From assembly GCA_029817715.1 (NCBI GenBank), contig JARUPY010000292.1, positions 1,572,001-1,636,000 of the forward strand: DNA of 64,000 nucleotides, read 5' to 3'. The DNA comes from Melastoma dodecandrum. Lineage: Eukaryota; Streptophyta; Magnoliopsida; Myrtales; Melastomataceae. The notes under the pieces are model-generated. The model was not told the origin of the DNA. It was given only the letters and a program-made list of their open reading frames with translations, and did no database searches. Of the stretch, positions 36,978 to 46,814 are shown piece by piece (positions within the stretch are counted from its first letter, which is position 1; each line of letters opens with the position of its first letter). The translations under genes and the position numbers were made by a program.

Positions 36978-37863
36978 TCACCAGCACCACGATCGGCTTG
37001 CCCTTGGTCAGGTCGCCGGACTTCGCGGAGAAGCGCTGCGTCTCGTCGGGGTTGCGGCCACGGGTGGAAACGATCTCGCCGCGATCGAGGAACGCGTCCG
37101 ACACCATCACGGCCTGATCGAGCAGGCCGCCCGGGTTGTTGCGCAGGTCGATGATGTAGCCCTTGATCTTGTCAGCGCCGATATCACCCGACAGCTTGTC
37201 GATCGCGGCGCGCATGCCGTCGAAGGTCTGCTCGTTGAACTGCGTCAGGCGGATATAGGCGACGTCGCCGCCCTCGACCTTGGAGCGCACCGGCTTGATC
37301 TTGATCACGTCGCGGGTGAGCGTGACGTCGATCGGGTCCTTCGACTCCTTGCGGGTGATCTTCAGCTTCACGCTGGAGTTCACCGGGCCGCGCATCTTGT
37401 CGACCGCCTGGTTCAGGGTGAGGCCCTGGACCTGATCGTCGTCGATCTGCGTGATGACGTCGTTGGCGAGCAGGCCCGCCTTGGCGGCCGGCGTGTCGTC
37501 GATCGGCGTGACGACCTTGATCAGGCCGTCCTCCATCGTCACCTCGATGCCGAGCCCGCCGAACTCGCCGCGGGTCGTGGTCTGCATGTCGCGGAACGCC
37601 TTGGCGTCCATGTAGCTCGAATGCGGGTCGAGCGAGGTCAGCATGCCGTTGACGGCCGCCTCGATCATCTTCGACTCGTCGGGCTTCTCAACGTAGTCGG
37701 TGCGGACCTTCTCGAAGACGTCGCCGAACAGGCTGAGCTGGCGATAGGTCTCGGCCGAGGCGGCGACCGCCCGGGGCCCCGAGAGGAAGTCGGTCTGGGT
37801 GGCCAGCATGGAGGTGCCGGCACCCAGGAAGGCGCCCAGCATGATCAGGGAAGTCTTGCGCAT
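36523..37863 (-). CDS. ctpA: S41-family carboxy-terminal processing peptidase
   Basis: Periplasmic serine protease of the C-terminal-processing (tail-specific) group, 446 residues. It has an N-terminal signal or anchor, a PDZ domain at about 95-170 (GLGIEVTMEDGLIKVVTPID; ITQIDDDQVQGLTLNQAVDK), and the catalytic Ser in NGGSASASEIVAGAL with the Lys in GTRSFGKGSVQ. Such proteases process cell-wall hydrolases and regulators. The ATG shares its A with the last base of the envC stop (TGATG), so translation is coupled. In other bacteria CtpA degrades cell-wall endopeptidases, in line with its EnvC-like neighbour. Confidence 0.93.
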
Positions 37864-39233
37864 CAGCCGCGAACCTTCTCGCCAAGTACCGTATTATTCG
37901 GGCTCTTCGCCCACCACGGCTCCGGATCGATGGAGCCGCCGTCCTTCTTGAACTCGACGTACAGGGTGGGATCGCCCTCGGACCCGTTGGGGCCCGCGCC
38001 CTTCTCGCCCATGCTGCCGACCGGCTCACCCGCGAGCACGAACTGGCCGACCTCGACGTTGATCTGTTCCATCCCCGCGAGCAGAAGATAGTAGCCGTCG
38101 CCCGCGTTGATGATCAAGAGTTGGCCATAGGACCGAAACGGACCCGCGAACTGCACCCAACCGTCGGCCGGGGACGAGACCGAGGCCTTTGGACGCGTTG
38201 CGAAGGACACGCCCCGGCTGGTTCCGCCGTTCCCGTCGGGCTGGTTGAAGCCCCGGGCCAGCCGACCGCTCACCGGCCGCGGCACTTCGCCCCGCGCGTC
38301 CGCAAAATGCACTTTCGGTGCCAGCCGGGCCGGATCGCGGAAGCCCGCCGCGGCAAATCGCTCCTGCGTCGCCTTCACCTCGCGCTCGGCCGCGGCCTTG
38401 GCTTCCTCGGCCGTGCGTTTGGCCGCTGCGGCCTCGGCCTCGGTCCGGTCCATCAAATCCTTGAGAGTCTTGGCCTGTGCACCGAGTTCCGCGGCCCGGC
38501 GGCGCTCGGCGCCCAAGCCGCTCTCGATCTCCGCCTGCCGGGCGCGCCGCGCCGCCACGAGGGCTTCCAGCCGCTGCTTCTCCCGCGCCCAGCCGGCCAG
38601 ATCGTTCGTCAGCCCCTCCTTATCCTGCGCGATCAAACCGCGCAGGCGGATCATCTCTGCGAGATCGGCGGCCAGCGTATCCACCTCGCCGCGCAATTCC
38701 GGCACCACCGCGCCGAGCAGCATCGAGGTCCGGATGGCCGCCAGCATGTCCTCGGGAGTCACCAGAACCGCCGGGGGCGGGCGCCGGCCCATCCGCTGGA
38801 GCGCGGCCAGGATCTCGGCCACGACGCCCCGGCGGGCCTGAAGCGAGCGGCGGATCGCCGACTCGCTCTCGCTCATCGCCTTCAGGCGCTCCTCCAGGCG
38901 GCTCAGCCGCTCCTCGGTGGCCTGCGCCTGCCGGCCGGCATCGAGCAGGGCGGCGTCCAGCTTCGACCGGTCCGACCCGACCGCCGCGATCTCGGCCTCG
39001 AACTGCGCGCGCTGATTGGTGCTGGCGGCGAGCGCATCCTGCACGCGCTTGAGGTTCTCGGCGCGGCGGTCGCGCTCGTCGGCGGCGCGCTGCGCCGAAT
39101 CCGCGTCGGCGGGCGTCTCGGACCGCACGGGCGTCGCAACGGTGGCGAGGGTCAGCAGGGCGAGGGCGGACAACCTGTGCCACGGACGGCGTCCGGGACG
39201 CGCCGGCGGTCTCTCCAAGCACGACATGGCCAA
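37863..39233 (-). CDS. envC: EnvC-like murein hydrolase activator
   Basis: Periplasmic protein of 456 residues with a signal peptide (RLSALALLTLATVATPVRS), a long coiled coil (residues 45-300, e.g. AERLEERLKAMSESESAIRR-type heptads) and a C-terminal LytM/M23 domain. In that domain the metal-binding HxxxD and HxH motifs are replaced (RGVSFATRPKASVSSPADG and YYLLLAGMEQINVEVGQ), so it should be inactive as a peptidase and act as an amidase activator, as EnvC does in E. coli. The TTG at 39233 directly follows the rlmH stop; an ATG at 39227 is an alternative. Confidence 0.88.
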   Translation of the reverse strand: MAMSCLERPPARPGRRPWHRLSALALLTLATVATPVRSETPADADSAQRAADERDRRAENLKRVQDALAASTNQRAQFEAEIAAVGSDRSKLDAALLDAGRQAQATEERLSRLEERLKAMSESESAIRRSLQARRGVVAEILAALQRMGRRPPPAVLVTPEDMLAAIRTSMLLGAVVPELRGEVDTLAADLAEMIRLRGLIAQDKEGLTNDLAGWAREKQRLEALVAARRARQAEIESGLGAERRRAAELGAQAKTLKDLMDRTEAEAAAAKRTAEEAKAAAEREVKATQERFAAAGFRDPARLAPKVHFADARGEVPRPVSGRLARGFNQPDGNGGTSRGVSFATRPKASVSSPADGWVQFAGPFRSYGQLLIINAGDGYYLLLAGMEQINVEVGQFVLAGEPVGSMGEKGAGPNGSEGDPTLYVEFKKDGGSIDPEPWWAKSPNNTVLGEKVRG

Positions 39234-39728
39234 TCAGCCCGCCTCACCCCGGTGATAGGGGTGGCTGGCGAGGATGGTCAGGCTGCGGTAAATCTGTTCG
39301 AGGGCGAGCACGCGCACAAGTCCATGGGGCAAGGTGGCTGCCCCGAACGACAGAATCAGCTCCGCCTGGGTCCGAATTGAGGCGTCGAGGCCGTCCGGCC
39401 CGCCGATCGCCACCATCAGCGCCGGCCGCGAAGCGTCGCGCCACTTGGCGACGCGTTCGGCCAGGGCCTCGCTCGGGATGTCGGCACGGCCACGCTCGTC
39501 ATACGCGACCAGGACACCGCCGGGCGGCAGGAGGGCGCTCAGCGCCCCCGCCTCCTCGGCGCACCGGTCGACGGCGCGCCGGGCGCGGGATTCCGGGATC
39601 TCGAGGCTGTCACAGGCGGGAAAGCCCAGTCCGCGCCCTACCTGACCAGCGCGCTCGCGGTATCGTGAGGCCAAGTCGCGCTCGGGTCCGGCCTTCAGCC
39701 GCCCGACCGCCGCCAGAACGAGACGCAA
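39234..39728 (-). CDS. rlmH: 23S rRNA (pseudouridine(1915)-N(3))-methyltransferase RlmH
   Basis: SPOUT-fold methyltransferase acting on pseudouridine 1915 of 23S rRNA. The product is 164 residues, starting LRLVLAAVGRLKAGPERDLA. The SAM-binding knot reads ALMVAIGGPDGLD, and the C-terminal LILSFGAATLPHGLVRVLAL with EQIYRSLTILASHPYHR is diagnostic. The start is a TTG at 39728 just after the rsfS stop; the longer open frame to 40055 reads through rsfS and is not real. The rsfS-rlmH order is conserved in many bacteria. Confidence 0.93.
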   Translation of the reverse strand: MRLVLAAVGRLKAGPERDLASRYRERAGQVGRGLGFPACDSLEIPESRARRAVDRCAEEAGALSALLPPGGVLVAYDERGRADIPSEALAERVAKWRDASRPALMVAIGGPDGLDASIRTQAELILSFGAATLPHGLVRVLALEQIYRSLTILASHPYHRGEAG

Positions 39729-39742
39729 CCGGCTGGCCCGGC

Positions 39743-40042
39743 CTAGCCGAGCGCCAGTCCGACCGGCCGATCCGCGCCCCACATCTTCTCGAGATTGTAG
39801 AAGCCGCGAACCTCGGGGCGGAAGATATGCACCAGCACGTCGCCCGCATCGATCAGCACCCAGTCGCAGGCCGGCATGCCCTCGACCCGGGCGTTTCCGA
39901 ACCCGCGATTCTTCATCTCTTGGATGAACTTGTCGGCAATCGAGCCCACATGCCGCTGCGACCGGCCCGACGTGATGATCATCGTATCGGCCAGCGAGGT
40001 CTTCCCGGCGAGGTCGATGGCGATCGTCTCCTCGGCCTTCAT
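39743..40042 (-). CDS. rsfS: Ribosomal silencing factor RsfS
   Basis: Binds ribosomal protein L14 and blocks subunit joining in poor growth. From the ATG at 40042 it has 99 residues: MKAEETIAIDLAGKTSLADT, MIITSGRSQRHVGSIADKF, CDWVLIDAGDVLVHIFRPEV and RGFYNLEKMW, all family motifs. The homologous N-terminal helix, however, continues upstream in frame (SDDLKALALECLDE just before the ATG), and no ATG, GTG or TTG precedes it. The true start may be a rare codon such as the CTG at 40156, with GAGGA 9 bases upstream, giving about 137 residues. Confidence 0.88.
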   Translation of the reverse strand: MKAEETIAIDLAGKTSLADTMIITSGRSQRHVGSIADKFIQEMKNRGFGNARVEGMPACDWVLIDAGDVLVHIFRPEVRGFYNLEKMWGADRPVGLALG

Positions 40043-40187
40043 CTCGTCGAGGCATTCGAGGGCGAGGGCCTTCAGATCGTCCGAGCGCGCCTGTCCGGGT
40101 TCTTCCCGGCCGGGAACGGGGGTGCGGATCGTCTCCGTGCGATTGGTTTCGGGCAGCGTCCTGATTCCTCGGGGTGCCGCAAGGCGG

Positions 40188-40862
40188 TCACGCCTGACGG
40201 GATCGTATGAAATTGGCGGCAGCGGGCGGCGATTGCAACCGCGGCGTCCCCGATTGCGCCGTGCGTCCCCGAACGCCCTCGCGGATCGCCGTCGACGACA
40301 GGGTCGAGCGGGGTCCGTGCAGGAAGGTCCAGGCCGGCGGAACGCGCGTCGGGAGCGTCGCCGCAGCCTCCTCGGGCAGCCGTGCCCCCGCCAGACGGCG
40401 CGCCGCCCGAGCGCTAAGCGGCGTCATCGTCGAGCCGGGCCGGTCGATGACGGCGATCGGCATGAGCCGCGCGATCTCGGCGGAGGCCTTCCAGCGATGG
40501 AAGGTGCCGAGCGAATCGGCGCCCATGATCCAGACGAAATGCACGCCGGGACAGCGCCGCGTCAGATAGCGCAGCGTCTGGACCGTGAAGCGCACGCCCA
40601 GCGCCGCTTCGATCCCGGTCACCGCGATGCGCGGATGCCGGGCGATCCGATGCGCCTGGGCGCAACGCTCCGCGACGGTCGGGAGCGCGGAGCGGCTCTT
40701 CAGCGGATTGCCCGGGCTCACCAGCCACCAGACCCGATCGAGACCCAGTCGGCGCATCGCCATCAGGGTGACGTGGCGGTGGCCGAGATGCGCGGGATTG
40801 AACGATCCGCCGTAGAGGCCGATCCGCATGCCGGGGGCGCTCGGCGGCAGGTTCAGCCGCAC
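40188..40862 (-). CDS. nadD: Nicotinate-nucleotide adenylyltransferase
   Basis: Converts nicotinate mononucleotide to deamido-NAD with ATP. The motifs are GLYGGSFNPAHLGHRHVTLM (HxGH near the N-terminus), VWWLVSPGNPLK, FVWIMGADSLGTFHRW, and SSTAIREGVR near the C-terminus. About 224 residues with the GTG at 40862, or 213 with the ATG at 40829 (MRIGLYGG), which lies immediately before the domain. It is close behind proA, separated by about 19 bases, and is followed by rsfS. Confidence 0.92.
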   Translation of the reverse strand: MRLNLPPSAPGMRIGLYGGSFNPAHLGHRHVTLMAMRRLGLDRVWWLVSPGNPLKSRSALPTVAERCAQAHRIARHPRIAVTGIEAALGVRFTVQTLRYLTRRCPGVHFVWIMGADSLGTFHRWKASAEIARLMPIAVIDRPGSTMTPLSARAARRLAGARLPEEAAATLPTRVPPAWTFLHGPRSTLSSTAIREGVRGRTAQSGTPRLQSPPAAANFIRSRQA

Positions 40863-40881
40863 GCCGGACCTTGAGGGGGCG

Positions 40882-42180
40882 TCACGGACGGATCTGGCCG
40901 CTGCCGTGGACCCGGTACTTGAAGGTCGTGAGCTGCTCGACGCCCACCGGTCCGCGGGCATGCATCCGGCCTGTGGCGATGCCGATCTCCGCGCCGAACC
41001 CGAACTCGCCGCCATCGGCAAATTGCGTCGAGGCGTTGTGGGTCACGATCGCCGAATCGACCTCGGCCAGGAAGCGGGTCGCCTCGGCGTCGTCCTGGGT
41101 GATGATCGCGTCGGTGTGGTGCGAGCCGTAGGTCTCGATATGCTCGATCGCCGCGCCGATCCCATCGACCACCCGGACCGCGATGACCGCCTCGAGATAC
41201 TCGGTGTGCCAGTCCTCCTCGGAAGCGGCCGTCACCCGGGGATCGACCGCCTGCACGGCGGCGTCGCCGCGGATTGCGCAGCCCGCGTCGAGCAGGGCGG
41301 TGACCAGGGGCGCGAGATGCGTGCCCGCGCAGGCGCGGTCGACCAGCAGGGTCTCGGCGGCGCCGCAGACGCTGGTGCGCCGCATCTTGCTGTTCAGCAC
41401 GACGGATGTCGCCATCTCCAGATCGGCACCGGCCGCGACGTAGACGTGGTTGATCCCGTCGAGATGCGCGAACACCGGCACCCGCGCCTCGGCCTGGACG
41501 CGCGCGACGAGGCCGCGCCCGCCCCGGGGGACGATCACGTCGACGCAACCGTCGAGTCCGGCGAGCATCAGGCCCACCGCCGTCCGATCGCGGGTCGGCA
41601 CGAGCTGGATCGCGTCGGCCGGCAACCCGGCATCGGAGAGCCCCAGGCTCATCGCCCGGGCGATCGCCATGGCGCTGCGATGGCTGTCGGAGCCGGCGCG
41701 CAGGATCGCGGCGTTGCCGGCCTTGAGGCAGAGCGCGCCGGCATCCGCGGTCACGTTGGGGCGGCTCTCGAAGATTACGCCGATCACGCCGAGCGGCACC
41801 GCGATCCGCTCGATCAGCAGGCCGTTCGGCCGCTCGATCGCGGCAAGCTGGCGGCCGACCGGATCGGCCAGGGATCCGATCCGCTCGACGGCATCCGCCA
41901 TTGCGGCCAGCCGCCCGGGATCGAGGGTGAGCCGGTCGATCAGCGCGGCGCTCTGGCCGGCGTTGCGCGCGGCCGCCACGTCCCGGGCATTCTCGGACAG
42001 GATCTCGTCCCGGTTGGCCCGCAGGCGTTCGGCGATCCGCTTGAGGGCGACGTCCTTGGTGCGCGCGGACGCCAGTGCCATCTGCCTTGCGGCGGCGCGG
42101 GCGCGCCGTCCGATCGCCGCCATCTGCTCCGGCAGGGCATCGGCCTCGGCGAAATCGGATCTCAGATTCAGGACGGGCAC
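40882..42180 (-). CDS. proA: Gamma-glutamyl phosphate reductase
   Basis: NADPH-dependent reduction of gamma-glutamyl phosphate to glutamate semialdehyde, the second step of proline synthesis. Key segments are [40 protein letters not shown], the active-site Cys in [18 protein letters not shown] and [19 protein letters not shown] at the end. Length is 432 residues with the GTG at 42180, which has GAGGA seven bases upstream; an ATG at 42213 would add 11 residues. It is preceded by proB on the same strand, 160 bases away. Confidence 0.95.
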   Translation of the reverse strand: MPVLNLRSDFAEADALPEQMAAIGRRARAAARQMALASARTKDVALKRIAERLRANRDEILSENARDVAAARNAGQSAALIDRLTLDPGRLAAMADAVERIGSLADPVGRQLAAIERPNGLLIERIAVPLGVIGVIFESRPNVTADAGALCLKAGNAAILRAGSDSHRSAMAIARAMSLGLSDAGLPADAIQLVPTRDRTAVGLMLAGLDGCVDVIVPRGGRGLVARVQAEARVPVFAHLDGINHVYVAAGADLEMATSVVLNSKMRRTSVCGAAETLLVDRACAGTHLAPLVTALLDAGCAIRGDAAVQAVDPRVTAASEEDWHTEYLEAVIAVRVVDGIGAAIEHIETYGSHHTDAIITQDDAEATRFLAEVDSAIVTHNASTQFADGGEFGFGAEIGIATGRMHARGPVGVEQLTTFKYRVHGSGQIRP

Positions 42181-42342
42181 GCTGGCGTCCTCGGCTTGCG
42201 GCGGCCGATGCATCGGCTCGACAGATGGGGAGATCCCGTATTTGCACATCGTGCGCCGCACGCACAAGGGTGCCCGCCCGCGACTGGGGACAATAATCAG
42301 CGCATCGTGGATTGTGATTAATCCGATGTGGAAAGACGAGAT

Positions 42343-43458
42343 CTAGAACAAGGCCAAATCATCGCGATGCACCATCCACGCGCGGCCGGGATAATTCAGC
42401 ACTTCGGGGATCCGCGCGCTCGGGTGACCGATGATGAGGGCGGCCTCGGCATTGTCGTAAGCGACGAGACCGCGGCCGACCGCATGGCCGTCCGGATCGC
42501 AGATCAGGACAGCGTCGCCGCGTGAGAAGCTGCCCTCGATCCCCCGGACGCCGACCGGAAGAAGGCTCGCGCCACCCCGCAGGGCCTTCAAGGCGCCGGC
42601 ATCGATGGTCAGCGTTCCCCGCGGCTCGAGGGAGCCGGCGATCCATGTCTTCCGGGCCGCCGTCGGCGTGGAGCCCGAGAGGAACCATGTGCAGCGCGCA
42701 CCGTCCCGCACCGCCTTCAGCGGGTTCTTTCCGCGTCCGTCCGCGATCACCAGATGGGTGCCGCCCGACACGGCGATCTTGGCCGCCTCGACCTTGGTGC
42801 GCATGCCGCCCCGCGACAGCTCGGAGGCCGGACCGCCCGCCATGGCCTCGATCTCGGGGGTGATGCGCTCGATGACGGGGAGGTGGCGCGCCGCCGGATC
42901 GCTTTGAGGCGGCGCGGTGTAGAGCCCATCGATATCCGAGAACAGCACGAGGACGTCGGCGTCGATCATCGTGGCGACCCGGGCGGCGAGGCGGTCGTTG
43001 TCGCCGTAGCGGATCTCGGAGGTCGCGACCGTGTCGTTCTCGTTGACCACCGGCACGGCCCGCATCTCCAGGAGCTTCAGCACCGTCGCCCGGGCGTTCA
43101 GGTAGCGGCGGCGCTCCTCGGTGTCCTGCGGTGTCACGAGGATCTGCCCGGCCACGATGCCGTGATGGCCCAGCGCCTCGGCCCAGTGCCGGGCCAGGGT
43201 GATCTGACCGACGGAGGCCGCACCCTGGCTCTCCTCGAGCCGCAGCGGACCGGGCGGCAGGCCGAGAACCGTCCGCCCCAGCGCGATGCTGCCGGAGGAT
43301 ACGACCAGCACGTCGACGCCGCGGGCGTGCAGCTCCGCGATGTCCTCGGCCAGGGCCGCGAGCCACGCGTGCCGCAGGCGGCCGGCGCCGCGGTCCACCA
43401 GCAGCGCCGAGCCGACCTTGATGACGATGCGGCGGAAATCTTCGAGGGCAGGGATCAT
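42343..43458 (-). CDS. proB: Glutamate 5-kinase with PUA domain
   Basis: First enzyme of proline synthesis, phosphorylating glutamate. The amino-acid-kinase domain starts at [16 protein letters not shown] and includes [19 protein letters not shown] and [20 protein letters not shown]. The C-terminal PUA domain (about 275-371) has [20 protein letters not shown] and [20 protein letters not shown]. The 371-residue length is normal. The ATG at 43458 was chosen because the domain starts right after it. Proline feedback inhibition is usual for this enzyme. Confidence 0.95.
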   Translation of the reverse strand: MIPALEDFRRIVIKVGSALLVDRGAGRLRHAWLAALAEDIAELHARGVDVLVVSSGSIALGRTVLGLPPGPLRLEESQGAASVGQITLARHWAEALGHHGIVAGQILVTPQDTEERRRYLNARATVLKLLEMRAVPVVNENDTVATSEIRYGDNDRLAARVATMIDADVLVLFSDIDGLYTAPPQSDPAARHLPVIERITPEIEAMAGGPASELSRGGMRTKVEAAKIAVSGGTHLVIADGRGKNPLKAVRDGARCTWFLSGSTPTAARKTWIAGSLEPRGTLTIDAGALKALRGGASLLPVGVRGIEGSFSRGDAVLICDPDGHAVGRGLVAYDNAEAALIIGHPSARIPEVLNYPGRAWMVHRDDLALF

Positions 43459-43652
43459 GATGCTTGCGGGTTCGGGCGGGTCGGGGCGGTTTGAACCAAG
43501 AAGGCGCCGTTGAACAGCCGCGCCGGCTCGCGACGATCGCCCGTCACGATCGTCCGCGGCCGCGCAATCCGGACGAAGGCTGCCGCCCATCGACATGGGG
43601 CCCGACGCGCGTCTGGCGGCGATATCCAGGGCGCTGCCGCGGGCTCAGCGGC

Positions 43653-44684
<1,032 letters not shown>

Positions 44685-44746
44685 TCAACTCTCATGCTGC
44701 GGGCCGCCCGGAGGCGGCGCCGCGGTTCATATGGGATGGGGGACGG

Positions 44747-45343
44747 TCAGGAGGCCAGGGCCAGAACCGGTTCGGCCGCCCGGCGTCCGGCCCAATCGGC
44801 ACGCTCCAGGGCGAACCAGTCCAGGTGCCGTTCGCCGCCCCGGGCGGGGCACGGCGTCGGACGGCGCTCGGACCAGCGGAAGCCGGTCTTCGCGATCACC
44901 CGCTGCGACGCGCGGTTCTCCGGCAGGGCGCCGACCGTCAGCCGCGCTCCGCCCGCATAGGCGAAGAAGGCATGGACCAGGGCCTCGGCGGCCTCGCTCA
45001 TCAGCCCGTTGCCCCACCAGGGCCGCCCGAGCCAGTAGCCGAGATGCGGCGCCCCCGGGTCCCCGGCGATCCCGATCAGGCCGATCAGGCTGCCGGGGGC
45101 GTCCCGGCGGGCGAGGGCCAAGGTCAGGCCCGTACCGGCGCTGTTGGCGCCGCGCACCTTGATGAGGAAGTCGTCGACCGCGTGGCGTTCGAGGGGGTGC
45201 GGGATGTGCGCGGTCATCTCGGCCACGACGCGCTCGCCCGCGAGCGTCACGATGGCCGGCACGTCCTTGGCGGTCGGCCAGCGCAGCCACAGCCGCCGCG
45301 TCTCGATCCGGAAGACATCGTCACGGGTCAGATCGGGGAACAT
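44747..45343 (-). CDS. GNAT-family N-acetyltransferase (RimJ-like)
   Basis: A 198-residue acetyltransferase of the RimJ/RimL type. It begins ETRRLWLRWPTAKDVPAIV and has LIGLIGIAGDPGAPHLGYWL, GRPWWGNGLMSEAAEALVHA, and the acetyl-CoA-binding pattern with NRASQRVIAKTGFRW. It sits between rpmA and obgE, where such a gene is often found; a ribosomal-protein substrate is tempting but unproved. The ATG has no strong ribosome-binding site. It is separated from obgE by 65 bases. Confidence 0.85.
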   Translation of the reverse strand: MFPDLTRDDVFRIETRRLWLRWPTAKDVPAIVTLAGERVVAEMTAHIPHPLERHAVDDFLIKVRGANSAGTGLTLALARRDAPGSLIGLIGIAGDPGAPHLGYWLGRPWWGNGLMSEAAEALVHAFFAYAGGARLTVGALPENRASQRVIAKTGFRWSERRPTPCPARGGERHLDWFALERADWAGRRAAEPVLALAS

Positions 45344-45398
45344 CGTGCCCTCGCAGGGCGGCGTTCCCGGCTCCGGGGCACCGCCTCAAGACGACGAA

Positions 45399-45424
45399 GG
45401 GGAGGATGGCGTCCCATCCTCCCC
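45399..45424 (-). terminator. Hairpin after rpmA
   Basis: GGGGAGGATGG (45399-45409) and CCATCCTCCCC (45414-45424) form a perfect 11-bp stem with a 4-base loop, about 100 bases beyond the rpmA stop. The minus-strand tract that follows is TTCGTCGTC, only partly T-rich, so termination may be partial. This would let some transcripts continue to the GNAT and obgE genes. Confidence 0.6.
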
Positions 45425-45528
45425 GGTGTTCCGTCCGATCCGGCCCGTCAGGGCGCGGCTACGACGTCTCCGGTCCGGTGTGGGACACCGGGCGGGACGC
45501 CAGCTTCGCCACTCAGGGCGCCCGCCTG

Positions 45529-45795
45529 TTATTCCGCGGCCTCGGCCAGCGGTGTTACGGCCACGAAGGCGCGCCCGCGGCGCGTCTCGAAGCGGACATG
45601 GCCCGGTACCAGCGCGAACAGCGTGTGGTCCTTGCCCATGCCGACATTGGCGCCGGGATGCCATTTGGTGCCGCGCTGACGCACGATGATGTTGCCCGGA
45701 ATCACGGCTTCCGCGCCGAACTTCTTGACGCCGAGGCGCCGGCCTTCCGAGTCGCGACCGTTGCGGGACGAGCCGCCAGCTTTCTTGTGTGCCAT
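45529..45795 (-). CDS. rpmA: 50S ribosomal protein L27
   Basis: An 88-residue ribosomal protein whose N-terminus reaches the peptidyl-transferase centre. [20 protein letters not shown], then [20 protein letters not shown] and [20 protein letters not shown], are nearly invariant. There is no N-terminal extension of the firmicute type. It follows rplU by 87 bases on the same strand and forms the usual rplU-rpmA pair. Confidence 0.97.
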   Translation of the reverse strand: MAHKKAGGSSRNGRDSEGRRLGVKKFGAEAVIPGNIIVRQRGTKWHPGANVGMGKDHTLFALVPGHVRFETRRGRAFVAVTPLAEAAE

Positions 45796-45882
45796 GGGAT
45801 GAGCTCCGAATTCTGATCTGCTGCGATGCGGTCGCGGATCGGGCCCCGGGGGACCCTCACGCGCCCAGCGTGTGGGGGTGCG

Positions 45883-46197
45883 TCAGGCCGAGATGCCGGT
45901 GATGCGCACGACCGTGTGGTCCTGCCGGTGGCCGCGCTTGCGGCGCGAGTTCTGCCGGCGGCGCTTCTTGAAGGCGATCACCTTCTTGTCGCGGCCGTGG
46001 CGTACGATCTCGCCGGTGACGCTGATGCCCGACAGGGTCGGGGCGCCGACCTGGGTGGCGCCGGCGCCGTCGGCGAACAGCAGGACCTCGCCGAAGGTCA
46101 CGGACTCGCCGGCCTCGCCCGTGAGCGTCGCGATGGTGATGGTGTCGTTGGCGGCGACGCGGTACTGCTTACCGCCCGTCTTGATGACTGCGAACAT
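45883..46197 (-). CDS. rplU: 50S ribosomal protein L21
   Basis: A 104-residue ribosomal protein. MFAVIKTGGKQYRVAANDTI and FKKRRRQNSRRKRGHRQDHT with VVRITGISA are characteristic. The ATG at 46197 is clear from homology; the longer open frame to 46362 is the leader. A strong promoter (46334-46362) lies 140 bases upstream, so the mRNA should have a long leader, which in some bacteria binds L21 for autoregulation. Confidence 0.97.
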   Translation of the reverse strand: MFAVIKTGGKQYRVAANDTITIATLTGEAGESVTFGEVLLFADGAGATQVGAPTLSGISVTGEIVRHGRDKKVIAFKKRRRQNSRRKRGHRQDHTVVRITGISA

Positions 46198-46333
46198 CGT
46201 TCTCTCGTGTTCTCGAACGGCCTCCGGGGCGGCTGCCCCTGGACCGGCTTCTTGTTTGAAGTCATTGAACGGACGTGCAGCCCGAACAACGCGAAACGCG
46301 CGGACCCCATGAGAGGCCGCGCGCCATGCGGGG

Positions 46334-46362
46334 TCAGTAGGGGCGGGGCGGCCGCGTGTCAA
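46334..46362 (-). promoter_or_regulatory. Housekeeping-sigma promoter of rplU-rpmA
   Basis: On the minus strand TTGACA (plus 46357-46362) is followed after exactly 17 bases by TACTGA (plus 46334-46339). The -35 is perfect and the -10 matches TATAAT at four positions. It lies about 15 bases past the stop of the upstream gene and would give a leader of about 130 bases. Confidence 0.75.
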
Positions 46363-46377
46363 TCCGGGCGGCGCGGC

Positions 46378-46761
46378 TCAGCGGAATTGGGCGCCGGCCG
46401 CCAGGATCCCCTTGGCGACCGTGCCCTGCGGGCCAAAGGCCGCCAGCGCCTCGGCGCACCATGCCTCGCGGCCGACGGCCGCCAGTTGCTGGCGCACCTG
46501 GGACGACCGGGTCCGCAGCTTCTGCTCCAGCACGGCCTCCTGGCCGGCATTGACGCGGGCGGCGAGACGAAGCGTGGTCAGCTGCCCCGCCCTCACCTGC
46601 ACGCCCGGACAGGCCTGCTCGGCGATGATCGTCGTCGAGGCCGCCTCGGCGTAATTGTCGAGCGGCGAGGCCGGGCTCGTCGGGGCGACCGGCACCTGCG
46701 CGGAGGCCGGCCCGGCGAGGAGTACGAACAGGCAGGCTTCGATGGGATGTGGGCTCCGCAA
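46378..46761 (-). CDS. Secreted protein of unknown function
   Basis: A 127-residue protein with a signal peptide (IEACLFVLLAGPASA, mature start at QVPVAP). The mature part includes two Cys (AEQACPGVQV and AWCAEALAAF) and a helical segment RVNAGQEAVLEQKLRTRSSQ. No family is recognised. The start is a TTG at 46761 with GGGAG 9 bases upstream. It precedes the rplU promoter and lies after the YceI gene on the same strand, 53 bases apart, so it may be cotranscribed with it. Confidence 0.65.
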   Translation of the reverse strand: MRSPHPIEACLFVLLAGPASAQVPVAPTSPASPLDNYAEAASTTIIAEQACPGVQVRAGQLTTLRLAARVNAGQEAVLEQKLRTRSSQVRQQLAAVGREAWCAEALAAFGPQGTVAKGILAAGAQFR

Positions 46762-46814
46762 CGCTCAAAACTCCCTGGTGTCGCCGATCCCTCGGCGGAC
46801 GGCGCCACGGTCCA

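Noticed and set aside
41183..42346. Plus-strand frames opposite proA
   Set aside because: They are Ser/Arg/Ala-rich shadows of a well-defined gene on the minus strand.
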